Positions 58,658 to 64,000 of a stretch of 64,000 nt of DNA are shown here, one piece after another. Numbering within the stretch: the stretch's first letter is position 1; each line of letters opens with the position of its first letter. The DNA lies in the NCBI RefSeq assembly GCF_022539665.2, contig NC_081332.1, forward strand, positions 4,851,803 to 4,915,802, read 5' to 3'. The notes beneath the pieces are model-generated. The model was not told where the DNA came from and did no database searches. It saw only the letters and a program-made list of their open reading frames with translations. Origin of the DNA: Daphnia carinata (Eukaryota > Arthropoda > Branchiopoda > Diplostraca > Daphniidae). The translations under genes and the position numbers were made by a program.

Positions 58658-59247
58658 GCGCCGTGCGACGTCGTCGTCACGGCGTTTTAGGTGTGTGCGC
58701 GCGCACTTTTTGTTGTACGTCCGTTAGATATTGTTATCAATCAACTTGGGGGAATAGGCCACTCCCCTCATCGGATGCTGAATGCAAAAATAAGCAACTC
58801 CAGGCTCCGCGTCCTCTGTACTGATGAGGTCCTCTCACCAATTTTGGGTATCAAAATGGCGTTTTTTTTAAAGCGCGTAGTAGAGATACTGCTTAGAGAT
58901 TCTCAGCTGGTCCGAGGACAAATGAAGGTGACTGTTTTACATCTTTCTCGTGTTTTGCCTCAAACTTTTTTTTTTTTCTTCGTAGCAGGAGAGAGACCCA
59001 AAAATAAAATGTTTTGGGAACTACGGCGACGAAGCGAAAGAGAAGAAAAACGAAAAGATGATGATGATAATAATAATCATTCTTCTTTCTTTCTTTTTTT
59101 TTTTGTACGCTCTCCCTGGGTTCTTTCCTCCGCTGCCAAATGCGGTCCTCCTTTATCCTATGGCGTGTGTTTTTGTTTTGGTCTGATACTTGCTACGGCC
59201 TCCTCTATTGGTTGAAAAACGAAGCGAGGTCCGACGGGCGGAGCTTG

Positions 59248-59385
59248 TGACGTCACAGGCGTGGGCTGGGGGGCGCCGAACAAAGAACTCAACTGCGCAG
59301 GTTTCCCCCATCCCTCTTCCCCTCCCCTTCCTCTGGCTCGTTCTGATATATACTGCAGAGTGCAGGGCTTGAAAGCGTCTCAGTT
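59248..59385 (+). promoter_or_regulatory. Core promoter of the BTG-family gene: CRE, GC/EGR-like box, TATA, Inr
   Basis: TGACGTCA at 59248-59255 is followed by GGCGTGGGC (EGR/KLF-type) at 59258-59266, TATATA at 59347-59352 and an arthropod initiator TCAGTT at 59380-59385, 33 bp after the TATA start. That gives a 5' UTR of about 690 nt. BTG genes are immediate-early genes in mammals, often CREB- and EGR-responsive, which fits these elements. Confidence 0.65.
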
Positions 59386-59860
59386 GCCGACGAACTTCCA
59401 TCTCGCCGTCGTCGTACGAAAAGTTCTCTTCACGTAACTTGTTCGTACTAACGCGCACACACATACAAAGGATTTTCTCATCCTAGTTTTTCTTGTTCCT
59501 CAACTTCGGGTCGGAATCACACAAAAAAGAAACGTTTTTTTCTTTCGTGGATTTGCGCATTTTGTTTGTTTGTTCTCTCGTCGAACGTACGGTTTCGCAG
59601 CAGTTTTACTTCGTTGAGAAACGGTAATTTTTCTTTTTTCCTTTGTTGGTTCGTCCCCTCGACAGCAGCCATTTTGAGTCTGTTTCGTCTTGGAAAAAGG
59701 GACGAACTACGGAAATTAATAATTCGCTTGAAAACTCATTTTCTTTTTATTGAACACAATTTTTGATTCGATACCATTTCTTTTCTTTTTTTTTTCTCCT
59801 CGTTTCTCGTGCACGTTCGAAACTGCGCAGCGAGAGAACCAAGGCAGCTTTCTCTCGCAC

Positions 59861-59893
59861 GCCGCCATCTTGTCGAGCTCAGCCGCCATCTTG
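59861..59893 (-). promoter_or_regulatory. Two YY1/PHO-like motifs in the BTG 5' UTR
   Basis: GCCGCCATCTTG occurs at 59861-59872 and again at 59882-59893, 21 bp apart (two helical turns). On the minus strand it reads CAAGATGGCGGC, the YY1 consensus. YY1-type sites downstream of transcription starts are typical in metazoan promoters. Confidence 0.5.
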
Positions 59894-60075
59894 ATCACGT
59901 CTACCAACCCCATTGTTGAGTATCTCGTCCCCCCAACATATTTTCCACTCTTTTCGATTGTACCGCTTCCATCTCTCTCGTTTGGATGCCCAACATCTCG
60001 ACCAAGACGAAGAAGCAAAGTATCCCATTTTCGCAAATTTGCTGACATCTTCAATTCGAAAAAAAGAAAAAGAGA

Positions 60076-60696
60076 ATGCGCGTCGAAGTGACATCAGCAG
60101 CCAATTTTCTCGTGAGACTTCTTCGTTTCAACAAAGAATCGGCCGTCGTGTCGGACCAACAGCTGGAGGTCTTCCGAGCTGCCCTCATCGAAACTCTGCG
60201 GATACGCTACCAGGAGCACTGGTTTCCCGAGAAGCCATGCAAAGGTAGCGGCTATCGGTGCATCCGCATCAACGGCAAAATGGACCCCGTCCTAGCCCAG
60301 GCTGGCGGTCTGGTGGGTTTGCCTGGTCAGTTCCTGCACACTCTCTTCCCCTCTGAATTGACGATGTGGATCGATCCGCGTGAAGTGTCGTACCGCATCG
60401 GAGAGAACGGTTCCATCTGCGTTCTCTACGACGAACGGGAAGTGGAGGAAACGATGAGGCAGGAGAGGAATAGCAGCAACAACAAACAGGGCTCATCGGC
60501 TTCATCGACTCCCAATTCTTCGAATTCACCGTCACCATCGCTGGGTGGGTCGTCCGACTCATCTTCGTCCATGGATTTGAGTAGTGGCGATCCATCGGCC
60601 GGATGCCGAGAATCTGTTCGATCAGAAATGGAATTTATGATGGATGCCCGCAATATCCTGGCCTTTGAGCATTTGGCTTCCTACGTTTCTAGTTAA
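60076..60696 (+). CDS. BTG/Tob family antiproliferative protein
   Basis: This is a single-exon protein of 206 aa. The APRO domain covers residues 1-120. Box A-like sequence is RYQEHWFPEKPCKGSGYRC followed by IRIN; box B-like sequence is LFPSELTMWIDPREVSYRIG followed by ENGSICVLYDE. BTG/Tob proteins recruit the CCR4-NOT deadenylase through CAF1/CNOT7-type subunits and slow cell-cycle entry by promoting mRNA decay. The C-terminal 85 residues are Ser/Asn-rich and disordered (SSNNKQGSSASSTPNSSNSP), with no clear PAM2 motif, which makes it closer to BTG1/2 than to Tob. The start is the ATG at 60076, directly before the conserved N-terminal helix (SAANFLVRLLRF). The long 5' and 3' untranslated regions suggest post-transcriptional control. 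Confidence 0.95.
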   Translation: MRVEVTSAANFLVRLLRFNKESAVVSDQQLEVFRAALIETLRIRYQEHWFPEKPCKGSGYRCIRINGKMDPVLAQAGGLVGLPGQFLHTLFPSELTMWIDPREVSYRIGENGSICVLYDEREVEETMRQERNSSNNKQGSSASSTPNSSNSPSPSLGGSSDSSSSMDLSSGDPSAGCRESVRSEMEFMMDARNILAFEHLASYVSS

Positions 60697-63600
60697 GCTG
60701 GCCCGGATTTGTTACACCCCCAATCATCCATTCGCCGACAACCGACCTTTCGAAAAAATGGGATTCGTCCCATCCATCCACATCAAACCCAGCTGAAAAG
60801 AATTCTTTCGGACCTTGCTGCTGTTCTTTATAATAATTTTTTGTTTCATTATACATGCGAGATTTGATTCTACACAATCGGGGGGAAAGAAAAAGAAGAC
60901 CGGAAAAAAGGGGGACAGACAATTACAGAAAAGGAAGACAAGCCACCCAATGTTGCATGACAATTTTTTTTTGATTTTGTTTTCCGTTTTTACACCCGCA
61001 TCAAGTTTTCCTTCCTTTTTACCATCACATGGAAAAAAAGAGAAGATTTTTTTATCAACAAAACGGGGAGGGAAATGAGTTTTCCCACCACCTGCTACTG
61101 TGCCGCTCGCGAAAGAGGATGGAGGAGCGGAGTGTGTTAAACCCGTACTGTGATCTCAACAAAGCCATTGCCAACCGTGCACCCCCCCACCACGACCCGA
61201 TTTGGAAGAGATGAGCTGAAACAAAACAAGACAATTGAAGAGTCCCAAAAATTTTTGAACTACTGAATCCTCCTCGTCACACAACAAAAACGTCGATATA
61301 TTATATACTCTTTATGTATATCTCTCTCTAGAAGCGTCTCCCAATTTTTTTAAATAGAAAACAAACAAACCCTCCCCCATCTTATGTATGTAAATGCGTG
61401 TGTATAATCTTATGTCATAATTGTCTAACCCACCACCCTCCACACCAAATTCCCCCTCCCTTCCCTTTTTAAAGCGAAAAACTAATTTTTTGCCGTAATC
61501 CGTCAGTTGTTTTTTGAAAGTCGATAAAACACAAGTCTCCCAATCCAACGTTGAAAATAGTTTTTTTTTTAAATTAAAAGAAAGCTCTCAGCTGAATTAT
61601 CGTATTTATAGTCCCACTTTTTTTTTTACGTATTGGTGTTGCAAGATGGACAGATGGCAGCTTTACAATCACTCACTTAATTTCGGGGGTCCATCCTACC
61701 CAACCATCCTTTTTTTTTTTTAAATAATGTACACAAAAAATAAAGATTTCAATCCATTGATGAAAAAATTCAAATTTCCGGGGACCAAAAAGTGAAAAAC
61801 AAATTTTTTTGAAAAAAAGAAAGACATGCAAGTGATGAAGACCCCCTACAATTTCATTCCAACCTGACCTGCCTACCCCTTCGACAGCTACTCCGGCCTT
61901 TCAAATTTTTTATAAACTGACGAGTACAAATTTAAAGAAGAAAAATTGATTTTTTTAGAAAAGAAACAAACAAACAAAAAAAAATGTTTTTTTTTTTGCT
62001 TGAAACGTTTTTTACTTGAAATGGCCGGATTGCCTTGGCGAGGTGGTGGAAGGTCCGGCTTCGGGATATTTATCTCAGGATATCGCTGGATTGACTTAAC
62101 CTCCCTTTATACCCTCCCATTTCTCATCTTCTTATTCGAGCCTCCAACCCGCCCCCTCGCAATCTTGAAATTATGTGATCCCGATGATATTCAGTGAGTG
62201 CAATATCTTCCTTCGTCCCATCATCTTTCTCCTCAAATTTTGGCGACAATTGTAAAGCTGCGCTTTTATCAAGCCCCTCACTTTTTTCGTGTACTTACGG
62301 AGAGGATCGTACAAAATCCCGTTCAACCCCCCCCTCGTCTTTTGAAAGGAAAGCGAATTTTTCTTCCGAAGACGGATGCGATAATTGAGCTCAGATTTTT
62401 ATTTGAAAAGAGACAAATTTATAGAAATATTTTTAACGCCCGTAAAAAAAAAAACAACCTACACCCCTCCCAAAAATCACAATCCGGTTTTGATTTTATG
62501 TGTGAAAAATGTCCGCTGGCTGATGTAATTCCCCCACCCTCCTTTTTTCCCCCTCTATTTTAGAGCGTGAGTGCGTGAGTGTGTGTGTATAGATAATTAT
62601 GGCGGGGGGTCTGTTTGTTTTCCTGGGGATACGAAGCAAGAGAAAGAAAAAGCCTAAAAAGATGTTTCAATATTTTTGGCACGTTTCGTGTGCGAAAACC
62701 ACCAAAAGGATAGGACGGGACTACAAGAAAATTTCAATTTGGGTCTCGCTACGGGTCTGAAAAAAAAGAAAGAAAGGGAATTCGGTTTTTCTTCCATCTC
62801 TCTTCGAATGTAAAAAAAAAAATTTTTTTTTTGCGTGATTATCTATGGGTGCGTGATGTTTGCGAGCTACTTTGAATTGATTGGTTGGAAAAAAAAGAGA
62901 GAAACAAAAAATATGTCCCAACGCCATTTATTTTTTGCCTTGCCGTTTCGTGTACAAAAGAAAAGCGACAATTCTCCCGCAATGGCTTTCATGGGAAATT
63001 TTGTTTTTTTCGATTTAGAGATTTAAAAAAACATTATTTGATTGAAGTACGCCAAAACCCAGTCAGTTTGAAGCAAAGGAAAAAAGAATTTCCTTTTTTT
63101 TTTTTTAATTCAGCAACGGGGAAAGAAAAACGAAGAAAAGCTAATTTTCTTTATGTGCCCTCCATCTCTCTCCAGTGCGCCATTTCTCCTCCTCGCCCCA
63201 CCCTAATCGTGAACCTTTTAACTTTCTTCGAATTTTTTTTTTGTTGTGGAAAAAATTAAGTTCGGCCTGTGATGTTTTTAATTCTCTCCCCGCGAACGCC
63301 TCCTCCCCCCCCCACTTCCCCTCACACAAACAAAAAAAAAGATGAAATGGGAAAAAAACTATCTCGTATGTGATTGAGACAAAAATCGGTATTGAAACTC
63401 TCCTCGTCTCTCGGCACTTGATTTTGTTTGATCGACAAGTCTCTTTTTTTTTCTATCTCTCTTTTTAATTTTTCTTCTATTTTAATTTTTCACTTTTGAT
63501 GTAGTGTTATTTCCTATTTTTTAAAAAAAGAATTAGAATATCCTCCGCCGTTTGGTTTGCGTGCAATTTTGAGAGAAGACGGGAATAGAAGAAGAGAAAA

Positions 63601-64000
63601 ATTGTGATTCGATTCGTGTCAATTTTTGAAGAGTTTTTTTTTTTTTTTTTTTTTCGTTTTTCTTTCGAAATTGTCTACACACGAACTCTCTCACGGTGTG
63701 TGGTGCATGCTTTTATTTTTTCGTTTCACTTCTTTTGAATATGATTATTCGTATACATTTTTAATTACTATTTGGCAGTCTCCCCCCCCCTCCCAATTTC
63801 TCTTTTCACTTTCTTCAAGTCTTTTTTTTTTTTTTTAAATATAATTCAGTGTCCATGTAAACTACTTCGAAACGAAGGAGACAAAAAGAAATGAGAACCC
63901 AAACGAATGGGAAACTATGAATTTTGAGGTCTTTCATTTTGTTTTTTTGTCTTCTCTCTCTGCAACAAATATGTGCGCTCTTACGTGTATGTGTGTGTAC
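60697..64000 (+). other. BTG 3' UTR and downstream low-complexity region
   Basis: No further gene is seen up to the window edge. The sequence is dominated by T/A homopolymers and C-rich tracts (CCCCCC near 63307 and 63782). AATAAA at 61739-61744 is a likely poly(A) signal, which would give a 3' UTR of about 1.1 kb. ATTTA-type AU-rich elements occur (for example near 61605), as expected for an unstable mRNA. Confidence 0.5.
61739..61744 (+). terminator. Probable BTG poly(A) signal
   Basis: AATAAA lies about 1 kb after the BTG stop codon, followed by T-rich sequence. Confidence 0.45.

Noticed and set aside
58001-64000. CRISPR array, prophage, operon or other prokaryotic systems
   Set aside because: The whole window is intron-containing animal DNA. 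I saw no regularly spaced repeats or bacterial gene organisation; the repeats here are homopolymers and microsatellites.

Overview
This window is nuclear DNA from an arthropod, most likely a cladoceran crustacean of the Daphnia type. Genes are compact and intron-rich, and most introns are 55-90 bp with GT..AG ends. Two alanine/proline-rich cuticle proteins and a CYP4-type P450 are arthropod hallmarks. The organism is inferred from gene content and architecture, not from a database match. Exon joins were assembled by hand; except where noted, every internal junction keeps the reading frame and the summed coding length is a multiple of three.

Layout. 1-4.1 kb: two tandem minus-strand genes, each encoding two fused MATH-BTB units. 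5.9-6.4 kb: a CCCH zinc finger plus MJ1316 (DUF504) RNA-end-recognition protein. 7.2-12.7 kb: a three-PDZ NHERF/EBP50-type scaffold. 14.2-18.5 kb: a head-to-head pair, lipid droplet-associated hydrolase (LDAH, minus) and mitochondrial carnitine palmitoyltransferase 2 (CPT2, plus), sharing about 265 bp of promoter. 18.5-22.4 kb: no recognisable gene. 22.4-29.8 kb: an RFX4-like winged-helix transcription factor with an upstream CRE-containing promoter and candidate 5' exons. 30.7-33.0 kb: a ten-exon coiled-coil protein, convergent with TUSC2/FUS1 at 33.7-34.1 kb. 35.7-40.3 kb: two minus-strand genes, a CYP4-type P450 and a 4-coumarate/acyl-CoA ligase-like enzyme ending in the peroxisomal signal SKL. 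40.9-46.4 kb: minus-strand genes for an unidentified membrane or secreted protein, an intronless VAMP/synaptobrevin, a protein joining an unusual N-terminal region to a degenerate RNase H1 fold, and an organic solute transporter alpha-like (SLC51A) protein. 47.5-51.1 kb: two paralogous cuticle proteins, one with a long repetitive tail. 52.3-53.4 kb: a four-transmembrane protein of unknown function. 53.7-53.9 kb: a cluster of three CTCF-like motifs. 54.2-64 kb: an orphan first-exon candidate, long low-complexity DNA, and a BTG-family antiproliferative gene with TATA/Inr promoter, CRE and YY1-like elements and a long T-rich downstream region.

Several genes concern fatty-acid handling: LDAH (lipid droplets), CPT2 (mitochondrial import), CYP4 (possible fatty-acid hydroxylation) and the PTS1-bearing ligase (peroxisomal activation). 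SLC51A may be linked through steroid or bile-acid-like solutes. Only LDAH and CPT2 share a promoter region, so any wider functional link is inference. The most unusual items are the double MATH-BTB genes with a third partial BTB module, the RNase H chimera with lost catalytic residues, and the P450 with no canonical last exon.
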